From: Bacteroides sp.
GTDB taxonomy: Bacteria > Bacteroidota > Bacteroidia > Bacteroidales > Bacteroidaceae
Assembly: GCA_021203515.1 (NCBI GenBank)
Contig: JAJQAY010000020.1
Coordinates: 1-41,776, forward strand
Reading direction: 5' to 3'
DNA length: 41,776 nt
The notes under the pieces were generated by a model. The model made no database searches. It saw nothing but the letters and a program-made list of their open reading frames with translations, and was not told where the DNA came from. Every line of letters begins with the position of its first letter. Positions within the stretch are counted from its first letter, which is position 1. Shown in pieces: positions 28,428-38,402 of the stretch. Made by a program: the position numbers and the translations under genes.

Positions 28428-29433
28428 GACTGCTGATATGTTGGGTTATTGATTCCAACGCCGCGCATTCCTGAATTTCCTTGCCGGTCTCGGATACATT
28501 ACTGAGCATACTGTCATACTCCTCTTGCGTGATTGAGTTGATTTTCCATTCGAGTTCGCAGAGACTGTTGATGATGATGCCGATGTGCTTCTCGGCCACG
28601 ATATGCGCCATTGCCGACTGACTCCATACGATGACGGGAAGTCCCGCCACCAGATAGAGGGAGAACTTGTGCGGGGCAATGATTTTCAGATATTCTCCCA
28701 GATACCCGCTACAGGTGAGGATGCTGTCTCCGTCCCATACCAGTCCCCAGCTACCCTTCAGGAAGCCCACTTTGTTGGGGTGAAACATCCCTTCGTATAT
28801 GCAGGCAGGCTTTTTCAACAGGTCTTTATAAGACATCTTTCCATAGAGATGGAACGTGCATCCCGTGTCCTCTTTCTGGAGCAGTTCTTTCATAAACTTG
28901 CTCTTGTCTATATTTCCGGCAAAGCAGATGTCGTTGGTCAGCTTGCGTTGGGGTGTCTGGTCTTTGTACACATCCAGGATATAGCCGAAGTAATCCTGGA
29001 CATAGTATTCTTTTTGGGGATACATCTTCGATAAGTAGCGCGCCATGCTCCGTGTGTGCACGATGATGGTTTTGCAGAAAGCAAGGTTCCATTTCTCCAT
29101 CCGCGACAAGCGTCCGGTGAGCCGCATGGAGTGGAAGTCGTGTATCAGCAAAATCCGGTTGCGGCAATGCACGTATAGCGGTGTCACCATAAAGAGGATG
29201 GGGATAAGCGGATACTGGAACAGCACCTTGTCGTCCCTCCTCACGTGGAAGCTGAACAGTATGAGTTGCACAAGCTGTCCCAGCAAGGCAATCTCTTTAT
29301 TCTTGCTGATGGCCCGGATATAGACCGTTTCATAGCCTATCTCTCTCAAGGCAACGCAAACGCCCTGGGGAGCCTTGGAACCGGCTTCCCCCTCTATCGT
29401 TCCGTTAGAATCGCAAATACAATATTTTCTCAT
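28411..29433 (-). CDS. Glycosyltransferase, galactofuranosyltransferase-like (GT-B)
   Basis: A 340-residue protein from the ATG at 29433 (MRKYCICDSNGTIEGEAGSK). The open frame extends further upstream, but that part is a shadow of the neighbouring gene. It resembles beta-1,6-galactofuranosyltransferase/WbbI-type enzymes: an N-terminal domain with VLFQYPLIPILF and ILLIHDFHSMRL, then a donor domain with ICFAGNIDKSKFM, WGLVWDGDSILTCSGYLG and the late APHKFSLYLVAGLPVIVW. It starts 17 bases after the upstream transferase and overlaps the polymerase gene. It is intact. The donor (UDP-Galf) is only suggested by family resemblance, and no UDP-galactopyranose mutase gene is present in the window. Confidence 0.82.
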   Translation of the reverse strand: MRKYCICDSNGTIEGEAGSKAPQGVCVALREIGYETVYIRAISKNKEIALLGQLVQLILFSFHVRRDDKVLFQYPLIPILFMVTPLYVHCRNRILLIHDFHSMRLTGRLSRMEKWNLAFCKTIIVHTRSMARYLSKMYPQKEYYVQDYFGYILDVYKDQTPQRKLTNDICFAGNIDKSKFMKELLQKEDTGCTFHLYGKMSYKDLLKKPACIYEGMFHPNKVGFLKGSWGLVWDGDSILTCSGYLGEYLKIIAPHKFSLYLVAGLPVIVWSQSAMAHIVAEKHIGIIINSLCELEWKINSITQEEYDSMLSNVSETGKEIQECAALESITQHISSHDSHL

Positions 29434-29450
29434 CTGTATAACAGTTATAT

Positions 29451-30497
29451 CTAGCAATTGAACCTCGTCACTATAAATCTCCGGTGTTCCCTCTCGAAGA
29501 GTGTTTTCACTCCCCGCCGCAAGTTCTTGGGCACCCGCTTGTTGATGTTCCGGCCTATTGACGGCTTTTTCCTGACTTTGGTATAGGGGGAGGACAGGGT
29601 ACGCAGTTGTGCGGTACGCGAATTTACGTCCCTTATCGCCTCTTGCACTTTCTGATTGATGGCGTTCAGGGAGGCGTCCTTGTTCCACTCCTGATGCAGG
29701 AACTCTCCGTATGAGTCCAGGATGCCCTGCCGGTCCAGTATCTCCCTTTGCGGGCCGAAGGCGAAGTGGGAGATGACGGCGTCTCCGTTGATGCAATTGG
29801 ATAATCCCAGTTGCGTAGGCTTGATGCACGACAGAAACTCTTCATCGTCTCCGGGCACTATTCCGTTGAACGCCTTCATCATTTCTCCGAACCACAGGAT
29901 GCAATTGATGGAGAAGCGTGTCATCGCCATGGGATGTTCTCCGGTGTAGAGTTCCCGGTACTTGTCCGTCCGGAGATAGTTGTCCAAAAACCAGTGATGC
30001 AAGTCGGCCGCAAAGTATCCGCTTTCCCACAAGACGGGGTGCGAGCAGCAGGCATCATAATACTTTCTCAACTTTATCTTGTCGTTTATCTGGAGCAGAT
30101 AGGTACACAGGGCATTGTTGATGACGAGCGGAGACACGAGGAAGTAGTCCGGATGGTCTACCCTGAACTTCACCATCTTGTCGAACAGCTCCGGCTCCAG
30201 CCACACTACGTCGTCGTCCAGTTTCATGTAGATGGTGTCCGGCTCGGTGCAAGCCCGGTAGAAGGCGTTGATTGTCTTTACCCAGTCCACCACATTGTCG
30301 GGCTGCCACGCCAGGTTTATCTTGGAGTATTTCTGCGCCAATAGCTTGAAGAATTCGATGTCGACCATGTCATTGGTGTTTATCCAAATGTCATATCGGT
30401 CTACCACCTCCGAATGGAGTATCGGAGGTATCAGGTATTGCATATATCGTCTGCGTCCGGCGGCGGTATTTACTACTATTTTATAATTCTGATACAT
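29451..30497 (-). CDS. GT-A type glycosyltransferase of unassigned family
   Basis: A 348-residue protein with a GT-A metal-binding motif in TIYMKLDDDVVWLEPE (about residues 88-104). It opens YKIVVNTAAGRRRYMQYL. Later conserved-looking segments are GYFAADLHHWFLDNY and GDDEEFLSCIKPTQLG. It has no membrane segment or signal peptide. The basic C-terminal tail (RKKPSIGRNINKRVPKNLRR) may associate with the membrane. It resembles uncharacterised transferases found in polysaccharide loci. It starts 7 bases after the flippase gene and is intact. Confidence 0.78.
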   Translation of the reverse strand: MYQNYKIVVNTAAGRRRYMQYLIPPILHSEVVDRYDIWINTNDMVDIEFFKLLAQKYSKINLAWQPDNVVDWVKTINAFYRACTEPDTIYMKLDDDVVWLEPELFDKMVKFRVDHPDYFLVSPLVINNALCTYLLQINDKIKLRKYYDACCSHPVLWESGYFAADLHHWFLDNYLRTDKYRELYTGEHPMAMTRFSINCILWFGEMMKAFNGIVPGDDEEFLSCIKPTQLGLSNCINGDAVISHFAFGPQREILDRQGILDSYGEFLHQEWNKDASLNAINQKVQEAIRDVNSRTAQLRTLSSPYTKVRKKPSIGRNINKRVPKNLRRGVKTLFEREHRRFIVTRFNC

Positions 30498-30504
30498 AGT
30501 TGTT

Positions 30505-32057
30505 TTATTGTTTATAATCAGGTTTAATAATTAGAATGAATCTTCGGACACACTGTATCATGGCACGATTGATGCAGCAGGACACCACCAGGAGGATGCT
30601 GCCGAAAATAAGTGCGATGACGACGGCGTATAGAATGAGATATAAGAAATTACTTTCCGGAACTATCGGCAGGTGAGAAGCGATATACGTGCATGCCACT
30701 ACGGCAATCGCTCCGGCGGCAAAGCACTTCAGGTATAGCTTCCAGTAGCGGATGACCGATATCTTAAATCCCCACCTGAACAGGAAGTAGGGCTTCCAAA
30801 GGAAAGCAAGGAACAGCAGGCTTACCAATCCTCCCGCCAGGATGCCGTGCAGCCCCATATGGAACCGAACCAGATGGGCAGACCTATGTTCAGCCCCGAC
30901 TCCGTCAGGGTGGCCCATACATCCTGATAGAGCCCGTAGCCGTTGTTGAAGGGGTCGATGCCTTTCCTTATCAAATCAATGAAAAGCGCTGCCACGATGA
31001 GGAGCAGGGCGGTGTTGTCCAATAGATAATCGGCTCCTATCCACAAGGTGATGAAGGGATTGACCAGCACATAAAATGCGTAGCACACGATGGTCGCTAT
31101 GAAGAAGCGGAGTGAGAACAGCTCGTTGAAGATGGACACCGTGTGCTTGGGCTTGTTCTCGGCTATCAGGTTGCCTATGCCTGCACCGATGCTGTTGAAT
31201 ACGGCGTCAATCAGCAGGTGCACGCCGATGGTAATCAGCATGTAGTTGCCGTAAATAGCCACCAGGGAAAGAGAAGCGTAGCCATAAATAATGATGGTGC
31301 TGGACTGCCCGAATACAAATGCCCCCATCTTGTGGAAGAAGATTTGCTTGGTCTTTTTTATAATCTCGGAGTGCTTCTTCCTCAGTATCTTCCCCATCTG
31401 GGGCAGGGGATGCAGCCAGGGATATTCGCGGTGCACCACATGGTTGATGGCGATTGTAGTCCCTATCGCCATCAGAAACTCAAGAACCAGCCAGTAGACA
31501 TATCCGTGGTGCAGGTAGATAATCGCAAAAATCTGGAGCACCGCCTTTATTACCTTGATGCCTTGTATGTGGATAGTGAGCTTGTATTCTTTCTGGTCGG
31601 CCGTGAGAACCACCTGCTTGTAGTTGTAGACGTATCCCAGCAAAGCACTGAACAGAAGGACGGAAAACGATGCGTAGGTGTACCACATCGGAACCCGGGC
31701 CTTCTCGAATATCATCGGGAAGAAACACATCAGCAGGCAGGCGCCGATAGTGATAAAGGCTGCCACCCTGCGATAGAGCCATCCCTGCACGGAGATTATC
31801 TCATTGATGGCAGTGGTGTCTTTATTGAAAAGAGGTTTATAGAGCGTATAAGAGACAGCGGCGTCTATGCCCGACTCCGCCAGGTTCAGGAAACTGAGCA
31901 AGTTCGTGGCAGTCGTATTCAGTCCCAGAACTTCCGTTCCCAGATAGTCCAGGAAGACCTTGCGGGAGAAGAACTGCAAGACTAAATTGACAACGTAGAA
32001 GATGATGGCCACCTTTACGTTTTTAATGCTTTTGGCTGTCCGTGAACTGTCTGTCAT
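30505..32057 (-). pseudogene. wzx: Wzx-like polysaccharide flippase, frameshifted
   Basis: A MOP-superfamily flippase that moves undecaprenyl-linked repeat units to the periplasmic face. About 12-14 hydrophobic helices are visible, beginning VAIIFYVVNLVLQFFSRKVFLDYLG, the typical first helix. I chose the ATG at 32057 (MTDSSRTAKS) although an in-frame ATG exists at 32108. The frame breaks in the C-run 30853-30856 (G-run on the coding strand): one extra G joins WFGSIWGLHGILAGGLVSLLFLA and gives 517 residues. As written, translation stops about 6 residues past the lesion, removing roughly the last 110 residues. It overlaps the GT61-like gene by 35 bases. Confidence 0.87.
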
Positions 32058-33372
32058 CGTGCTTTTTATTTTTGGAGGAAAAGACATTGCGCCTGATTCC
32101 TGTAGCAATAAATAATATATTCATCTTGATGTTATAGGGGATGGACCCGAACATGTACTGTAGTTTGCGGATGTATTTGCGAATGTCAAACCAGTTTCTC
32201 TGCACCTGCTTGCTGAAATAATCATAGAGCAGAAACGGGTTTATGTTGTTTCGCAATTCATCGTTGAACCTGAAGAACTTCTTTAGATACCATTCCACAT
32301 ATACCGGCAGATACTTGCTGGGCGAGATATTCCGGTGGTAGGCGTCTTCGAAGAAGTGCGTCAGGTTTTCATTCTTGTAGATGATGAAAGGGCCTTTACC
32401 TATGTTCGTCGGAAAAAGACTGTAGTAACAATCTATCTGGGTCACATCCAAGGCACGTATATGGTCTACCATAAACTGGTGGATATTGTTTTCATAGGTT
32501 TTGAACAAGATGATGAGCCGCGTGCCGTCTTCTCCGAACAGGAGGTTGTGGGGGAGCGTGCCGCTGATGGTCACCAGTTCTTTGCAACTCCTGATGAGGG
32601 AGATTTGCTGCCTCAGCGTATATTTCTCAGGCTCAATCACTTTGTATCCCGCTTTTCTGAATTCCGGCACAATCTCCCTTTCTCCTCTTTCTTTGATGAA
32701 GGAGGTGAGCAGGGCGGTACGCGAGAAGTATATTTTCTCTATTTTCGATTTGTCCGGCGGGCATTGCTCGCGGATATAGTCGAAGGTTTCCTTGTATTCG
32801 CGGGTATAATATTCGCCGGGCAGGGAGGAGGCTTCCGGTATGATAATCCCCTTTACCCGGGTGGGGCGGTCGATGGCGATGAGCCTGTCCTCCTCTATGC
32901 CCGCCAACTTGAAGAACTCCAGGTAAACGCCCGTAATCGTTCTCTCGTCTTCCGGCAGATAGGCAATCTTCAGGTGGGTGTTGTCCTTAATGAGATACCA
33001 GAACCTGTTCATGCAATCGATGATGAAATGGCCGTAATGATAGATTATCAGGCCGGCATAAATCACGGTTTCGTCGAGGTAGGCCAGTGTGTCGGGGTTG
33101 TATTCATAGCTCCCCGTCATTCTGTTCTCTTCGCAGCGCCCCCGGTTGATGGAGGCGGACAGGGCGCAATAGGCTCCTTGCACATCGACGACTCCGCCTT
33201 TTCCCCATGACACTTCCCGGGTCTCATTGGGCATGTAGGGGAGGATGGTTGCGTCTGCCAATTCTTCTACTTCCAGCTTCTTGGCTCTGAACCACTCTTT
33301 GTTCTTTAATTCCTGGAAATACTCGTAATCAAGAACAGAGTTCATGTAGTTTGTATTGTATCTCACTTCCAT
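32023..33372 (-). CDS. GT61-like (DUF563) glycosyltransferase
   Basis: A 449-residue protein with the features of the DUF563/family 61 transferases: YHYGHFIIDCMNRFWYL (about 110-126), the mid-protein EKIYFSRT segment, and VTISGTLPHNLLFGEDGTRLIIL (about 260-285). It starts one base after the Wzc stop, indicating translational coupling, and is intact. It should transfer a sugar to the growing repeat unit on the cytoplasmic face. The specific sugar is unknown. Confidence 0.83.
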   Translation of the reverse strand: MEVRYNTNYMNSVLDYEYFQELKNKEWFRAKKLEVEELADATILPYMPNETREVSWGKGGVVDVQGAYCALSASINRGRCEENRMTGSYEYNPDTLAYLDETVIYAGLIIYHYGHFIIDCMNRFWYLIKDNTHLKIAYLPEDERTITGVYLEFFKLAGIEEDRLIAIDRPTRVKGIIIPEASSLPGEYYTREYKETFDYIREQCPPDKSKIEKIYFSRTALLTSFIKERGEREIVPEFRKAGYKVIEPEKYTLRQQISLIRSCKELVTISGTLPHNLLFGEDGTRLIILFKTYENNIHQFMVDHIRALDVTQIDCYYSLFPTNIGKGPFIIYKNENLTHFFEDAYHRNISPSKYLPVYVEWYLKKFFRFNDELRNNINPFLLYDYFSKQVQRNWFDIRKYIRKLQYMFGSIPYNIKMNILFIATGIRRNVFSSKNKKHDDRQFTDSQKH

Positions 33373-33373
33373 G

Positions 33374-35703
33374 TTAGTAGGTGTACTTTCCGTAACCGTA
33401 GTGATAGCCGTATTTCTTTTTCTTCATATCCAGCCCGTTGATGACCGTGCACAACTGCGGCAGGCGTTTATGTTCCTGCAAGTTGTTGATGAGCAGATAG
33501 TCGCTCTTGTGCGTATAGTTGGCACGGCAGATGTAGAGGGTGGCATCTGCCACTCGGGCTATGATTTGCGTGTCGGTAGCCATCCCGATGTGGCGGTGTC
33601 GAGCACGATGTAGTCGTATTCTTGCTTCAGTTGTTCGATGGCGTCTGCCAGTGCCGGACGCGCCAGCAACTCCGTCGGATTGGGCGGGATGGCGCCACTA
33701 GGCAGCAGGTCGAGGTTGGTGGTGATGCCCGACGGATGTATGAGTGAGCGAAGCTTGGTGCTTTGCGGGGCGGACAGATAGCGGGTGATGCCTTTTTCTT
33801 TGGGTGATATGTGGAATACCTTGTTCAAACCCAGTTTGCGAATGTCCAGTCCCACGATAATCACTTTCTTGTCGAGCAGGGAAAGACTGACGGCAAGGTT
33901 GGATGCAATGAACGTTTTGCCTTCGCCGCTGGTGGTGGAGGTGACGAGGATAACCTTCTTGTCTGGGGCGCCCAGCATGAACAGCAGGTTGGTGCGCAGG
34001 TCGCGGAAAGTCTCTGTCATGAGGTTGTTGTCGTTTTCGTGGACAGCGATGGCGGTTTCGGCAAGGGGAACAGTACCGATGACGGGCATAGCGGTCAGTT
34101 TCTCCATGTCCGTGCGCCCTTCAATGCGGAAGCTGAGCAGACCTTGCACGTAGACAATGCTGACGGGGATGCCGATGCCCATGATGAAAGCTACCAGATA
34201 AATCATCATCTTCTTGGGCGATACGGGGAGTTCGTCGGCAAGGGCATCGTCTATAATCTTGGCGTTGTTGGCTGTGGCGGCCAGGGTGATGTTGTTTTCT
34301 TCGCGCTTTTGGAGGAGCATCAGGTAAAGCCCGGCTTTGATTTCCTGCTGGCGTTGGATGCTGACGTAGCGGCGTTCCTGGGCAGGAGCGTTACTGATGC
34401 GTCCGGCATATTTGCTGGCCTGGCGGTCGAGGTTGGTTTTGGTGATGAGCAACCCGCTGCGCACGCTGGTGATGGCGGTGGCGAGGTTGGTGCGCATGTT
34501 TTGGATATCGCTGTTGAGGCGCTGGATGACCGGGTTGGCATCGGATGAAGTGCGCAGCAGGCGGTTGCGTTCCAGAATGAGAACGTTGTATTGGGTGATA
34601 AGGGCAATCAGGGTATTGTCGTTCAGTCCCACGTTGGCGGGGAGGGTGGCATAAGCGTTCTCCGGTGTGTCGAGATAGTCGGCAAGGTACTGGACGAGGT
34701 TGAGTTGCGTGCTGTTCTCCACGCACAGCTTGTCGTAGGTGGAGCGCTCGCTGACGGCAAGCTGGGCATCACTGCTGATGTTTGTCAGTCCGGAGGTGCG
34801 CTTGAAGCTCTCCAGTTCCTCTTCGGTGCTGCCCAGTTCCTGATTAATGACGGCAATACGCTCGTCGATGAAATGGGCGGTGTTCTCTGCTATTTTGTTT
34901 TTGTCATCATTGGCATCACGATTGCACATTTCGATGAGCTTATTGATGAAGTCTTCTCCGCGTTTGGGATTGGTGTTCTGGAAAGATATGGTAGCTACCG
35001 GAGAAGTCTTGCTGGTCGGTTCGATAGTCAGGGCTTCGAGATACGCTTTGGTTACGTTAATCGGGCGCTGGATAACGACTTTGAGACTGCAGCTTCCTTT
35101 ATTGGAGCTTTGCTGATTGAGCATGAAAGTAAGGGTTCCCGCCTCGCTGGACATGACGGCAGGCAGCTTGTCGAAGTGCTTGTCGATGGCTTTTCCGTTG
35201 ATGGTGGTGCTTACGTCTAGTTTTCCGCCTGCCCGATAGTCGAGTGCCAGCGAGAGGGGGCTGGAAAGCCGGTCGGCATCCTGTGGCGCGAAATACACGG
35301 TTACGGGCGATGTGCCGTAGACTTCTACTTTGCTCAGGCTGCCCTTGGCAAAATAGTTGATGTAAAGTCCCAATTCGGAAACTACATTCTTAATGAGTGA
35401 CTTACTGTGCAGAATTTCTATCTCGCTCTCTATGCTCTTGGACGAACTGATGATGCCGAGCCCTTCGAGCGTGCTGAGGTTCGTGCCGGGATTTTCTCCT
35501 TTCTTGTTGTCCTTGATGATGATAGAGGCGTTGATATTGTAGACAGGGGTAGTGTAGCGCAGGTAGAACCACCCCCCTGCCAGACAGATGATGACGGAAG
35601 CGACAAACCAGGGCCATCGGGCCATGTATTTGAGAAAGGCAGCGCGAAAGTCGGTCTTTCCTTGCTTTTCTTCGAATGAGTCGTTGTATGTAGTTTCTTT
35701 CAT
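33374..35703 (-). pseudogene. wzc: Wzc-like chain-length regulator/tyrosine kinase, frameshifted near the C-terminus
   Basis: A bacterial tyrosine autokinase that controls polymerisation and export with Wza. It has a Wzz domain flanked by two membrane helices (about residues 30-50 and 505-525), a long coiled-coil periplasmic region, then a cytoplasmic BY-kinase with Walker A TSGEGKTF (K596) and Walker A' GLDIRKL. The C-terminus is a tyrosine cluster, KKKKYGYHYGYGKYTY, the usual autophosphorylation tail. The frame breaks at 33592-33593 (G-pair on + strand): one extra base turns LDTATSGWLPT into LDTAHIGMATDTQIIAR, the Walker B region, and joins the tail. Corrected length is 776 residues. As written, the kinase lacks its tail. 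It is 34 bases from the Wza gene. Confidence 0.92.
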
Positions 35704-35737
35704 TGAATTGAGAGTTGAGGATTAAAAAATGAATGTC

Positions 35738-36544
35738 TTATTTGGCTATGGCGATGATAAGGCTGGCCATCGACACCAATGAGCCGACAATAGAGAACCA
35801 GATGGTGGTGCTGGCACTGATGCTGGCAGTCTTTGCCTTGCTCTTGTTGGGGGTGACATAGAGGATGTCGTTCTGCTGCATATAGTAATAAGGCGATTGC
35901 AGGATGTCGCAGTCGTTTAGGTTGAGCACGATGATTTCCCGTTGTCCTTCCTTGTTTTCGCGGATGAGTTTGACATTATCGCGGATACCGTAGATAGTCA
36001 TATCGCCTGCCATGGTGAGGGCCTCGAAGATGTTGACCTTTTCGTTGGAGATGGTGAAAGTGCCGGGGACAGCCACCTCGCCGATAACCGATATTTTATA
36101 GTTTACCATGCGCACGGTGACGATAGGCATCTTGCGGAACTGAGGTTTGAGTTTCTCTTTCAGTAGTTGTTCGGCTTCGCCTTTGGTCAGTCCGCCCAAG
36201 CGGATGTTGCCGAGAATGGGGAAGTCCACACAGCCGTCGTTGTCCACAAGATATTGTTGCAGCATCGGTTGGCTGTTGAGGCTTCGGTCGTGACTTACAT
36301 TGATGGGGGTGGCTACCGTCAGGTTGAATGGCTCTGCCAGTTCAGGCTCTTCGGGGCAGCTCACGATAATAGTCAGCAAGTCCTTCGGCATGATGCGGGC
36401 ATCGTATAACTCCGTATTCGTTGCCACCGTGTTCGTTCTCTCTTGCTCTGCCACATCTTGTAGATACGGCACTTTTCTATAACTCTGGCATCCCGCCAAT
36501 AATAACGAAGCCAATACTAAAATACCCAAATTTCTCTTCTTCAT
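35738..36544 (-). CDS. wza: Wza-like polysaccharide export lipoprotein
   Basis: A 268-residue outer membrane lipoprotein: signal NLGILVLASLLLAGC with lipidation at Cys19. The Poly_export domain (about 50-140, including MPKDLLTIIVSCPEEPELAEPF and LGGLTKGEAEQLLKEKL) is followed by an SLBB domain (ISVIGEVAVPGTFTISNEKVNIFEALTMAGDM). The C-terminal hydrophobic segment IWFSIVGSLVSMASLIIAIA may be the membrane-facing helix. It forms the export pore that works with Wzc. It is intact. The gene lies between the initiating transferase and wzc, the usual order. Confidence 0.93.
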   Translation of the reverse strand: MKKRNLGILVLASLLLAGCQSYRKVPYLQDVAEQERTNTVATNTELYDARIMPKDLLTIIVSCPEEPELAEPFNLTVATPINVSHDRSLNSQPMLQQYLVDNDGCVDFPILGNIRLGGLTKGEAEQLLKEKLKPQFRKMPIVTVRMVNYKISVIGEVAVPGTFTISNEKVNIFEALTMAGDMTIYGIRDNVKLIRENKEGQREIIVLNLNDCDILQSPYYYMQQNDILYVTPNKSKAKTASISASTTIWFSIVGSLVSMASLIIAIAK

Positions 36545-36574
36545 ATCTCGTGTTTATATTTATTTAATGCCTCA

Positions 36575-36605
36575 TACTTAATACTTAATACCTAATACCT
36601 AATAC
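36575..36605. repeat. Single arm of the GGTATTA repeat family
   Basis: Four TACTTAA/TACCTAA heptamers in tandem, the same family as the palindrome at 8048-8121 but without an opposing arm. It lies between wza and the initiating transferase and supplies the transferase stop codon (TAG at 36599-36601). Confidence 0.7.
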
Positions 36606-38002
36606 GCCTCCTTCTCCCCCTTTATTATATTAGCCACCGTCTTATATATAATGTATAAGTCCAGTATGAACGTCCAATGTTCCAGATACCAAATGTCTCG
36701 TGCTACGCGCGCCTTCATCTGCCACAGTTCCTTTGTTTCTCCTCGGAAGCCGTGAATTTGTGCCCAGCCGGTGATGCCGGGTTTGATGAGGTGGCGCACC
36801 ATGTATTTGTCAATCAGCTTGGAGTATTCCTCGGTATGCTTCAGCATGTGCGGGCGCGGGCCTACAATGGACATGTCGCCCAGCAGCACATTGATGAACT
36901 GCGGCAGTTCGTCGATGTTGCTTTTGCGCAGGAAGTTCCCTACACGCGTCTTGCGCAGGTCGTCCTTGGTGGCTTGCATCTTGTCGCTGTCCGGGTTGAC
37001 GCACATGGAGCGGAACTTGTAGCACCAGAACTCCTTGCCCGATTCTCCGTTGCACCTCTGTTTGAATAATATAGGGCCGGGAGAAGTTACCTTGATGGCT
37101 ATGCCCACCACTATAAATATGACAGGGAAGAGCGTGCACAGGAATAGCAAGGAGAACGCGATGTCGAACAGTCATTTGAGCAACCGGTTCTCCAACTGTG
37201 CAAGCGGTTCGGGGCGGATGTAGAGGATGGGGACGTTGCCCATCATTTCGAAGTGCATGCGCCGTTTCAGGTAGTTGTGTATGTTGAGCACACTGTAAAA
37301 GTGTATCAGGTGGTTCTCGCAATAGTTTATGATAGGCAATATCTCCTGGCTGCGCGATGCAAGCAATCCGCAGTACACATGCTCTGTTCCGTTGGCGCAG
37401 AGGTAGGGGAGCACTTCATCGGGACGCCCCAGATATGGGAACTGCTCCGGATAAAGCGTAGAAGGGGCATCGGCAAAGTAGCCGCGAACAAGAAAGCCGG
37501 AGGCATCGTCTTCGGTCATTTCGTGATGGAGTTCGGCCATACTCTCACCGTCACCAATCAGAATAGCGGTGCGGGAGTTACCGCCCGAACGACGGTATAG
37601 TTTGATGATAGCCCTGCAAGATAGCCGGTAGATGATGAGGCATATCAGGAAGATAGTGTAGAAGAGTACGAAAAAACGTGCCGAGAGAGTGCCGAAATTG
37701 GCAAGGCTGATAAGGCTGATGAATACCACCGCATGCAGGAAGGTGTTGCGGATGGCGAGTCTGACAATACAGTCGGGACGGACGAATCGTTGATGCAGAA
37801 TAACCCCTTGCGGGTAGCAGCAGGCAATATAGACCAGGTTCAGCAATACAAGTAATTGCAGTAACGATTTGACGAATACAGTTCCGAGTGTGCGTTCGTC
37901 TATGATACTTTCCAATATTATAAATATGCCATTAAGAATGCATAAGTCGCCTATGATGATGATAAACTTAATGACCTTATTAAACCGTAAGACCTGTTTC
38001 AT
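36599..38002 (-). pseudogene. WcaJ-type undecaprenyl-phosphate sugar-1-phosphate transferase, with internal TGA
   Basis: The initiating enzyme of the locus, which puts the first sugar-1-phosphate on undecaprenyl phosphate. The N-terminal half has four membrane helices and a CoA-binding-like Rossmann domain (TAILIGDGESMAELHHE). The C-terminal bact_transf domain has LFDIAFSLLFLCTLFPVIF, TSPGPILFKQ, KFRSM, KSNIDELPQFINVLLGDMSIVGPRPH and GITGWAQI. An in-frame TGA (37172-37174) splits them at ENRLLK-stop-LFDIAFS. The family usually has KR or K-aromatic here, so either CGA (Arg) or TGG (Trp) could be ancestral. Corrected length is 467 residues. If the stop is real and not read through, the whole operon would lack its first enzyme. 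It is the first gene after the invertible promoter, 62 bases from the -7 box. Confidence 0.9.
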
Positions 38003-38029
38003 ACCCTGTTATAAATACGCAGCCACCAC

Positions 38030-38336
38030 TACTTACAAGGTAAGAGAATGGCTTTTTACGTGGCAAAGGTATAAAAAAATATAGTCAATGCAAACAAAAA
38101 ATATAGTTTTATGAAGCTAGTGTCCCCCGTATATGGGTAATAGAAATCCAAGTTCTTAATGGATATATTTTTACATATTAAAAGTTCGGTGTCTACCAAT
38201 ATTTAAGACTATTTATCAATTTAGATATAATCATGCAGATTATATGCACATGCGGCTGATGAGTGAATAGATGTTATTTACGCGTAATCGTGGACGGTTT
38301 TGTTCTTTCTTCCTTTATTCTCTTACCTTGTAAGTA
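38030..38336. promoter_or_regulatory. Probable invertible promoter segment of the polysaccharide operon
   Basis: TACTTACAAGGTAAGAGAAT at 38030-38049 recurs as its exact inverse complement at 38317-38336, enclosing 267 bp. The core CTTAC-AAG-GTAAG is itself a small dyad, as in tyrosine-recombinase crossover sites. The enclosed AT-rich DNA has no open frame and contains one clear promoter (38064-38094) near its left end, directed into the operon. The segment and its flanks make up the 400-bp gap between the initiating transferase and the recombinase gene. The arrangement matches phase-variable promoters of Bacteroides capsule loci. Confidence 0.8.
38064..38094 (-). promoter_or_regulatory. Operon promoter in ON orientation, inside the inverted repeats
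   Basis: On the minus strand: TTTG (38094-38091), 19 bases, TACCTTTG (38071-38064), an exact Bacteroides-type promoter. Transcription should start near 38057 and reach the transferase ATG at 38002 after crossing the left repeat. Upstream DNA is AT-rich. Confidence 0.82.
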
Positions 38337-38360
38337 AGGGAATGGCCTTGCATCTTTTTT

Positions 38361-38381
38361 TTCTCACCTTATTCGTGAGAA
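38361..38381. other. Small hairpin between recombinase gene and invertible segment
   Basis: TTCTCAC (38361-38367) pairs with GTGAGAA (38375-38381). It lies just past the recombinase stop codon. In the recombinase transcript the stem is followed by A residues rather than U, so it is not a classical intrinsic terminator for that gene. Confidence 0.4.
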
Positions 38382-38402
38382 ACCTTTACGTTAATTTTTT
38401 AT

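Noticed and set aside
28411..29829. 472-residue version of the galactofuranosyltransferase-like protein
   Set aside because: The first 130 or so codons overlap the neighbouring transferase in another frame and have low-complexity shadow composition. The start at 29433 gives a normal N-terminus.
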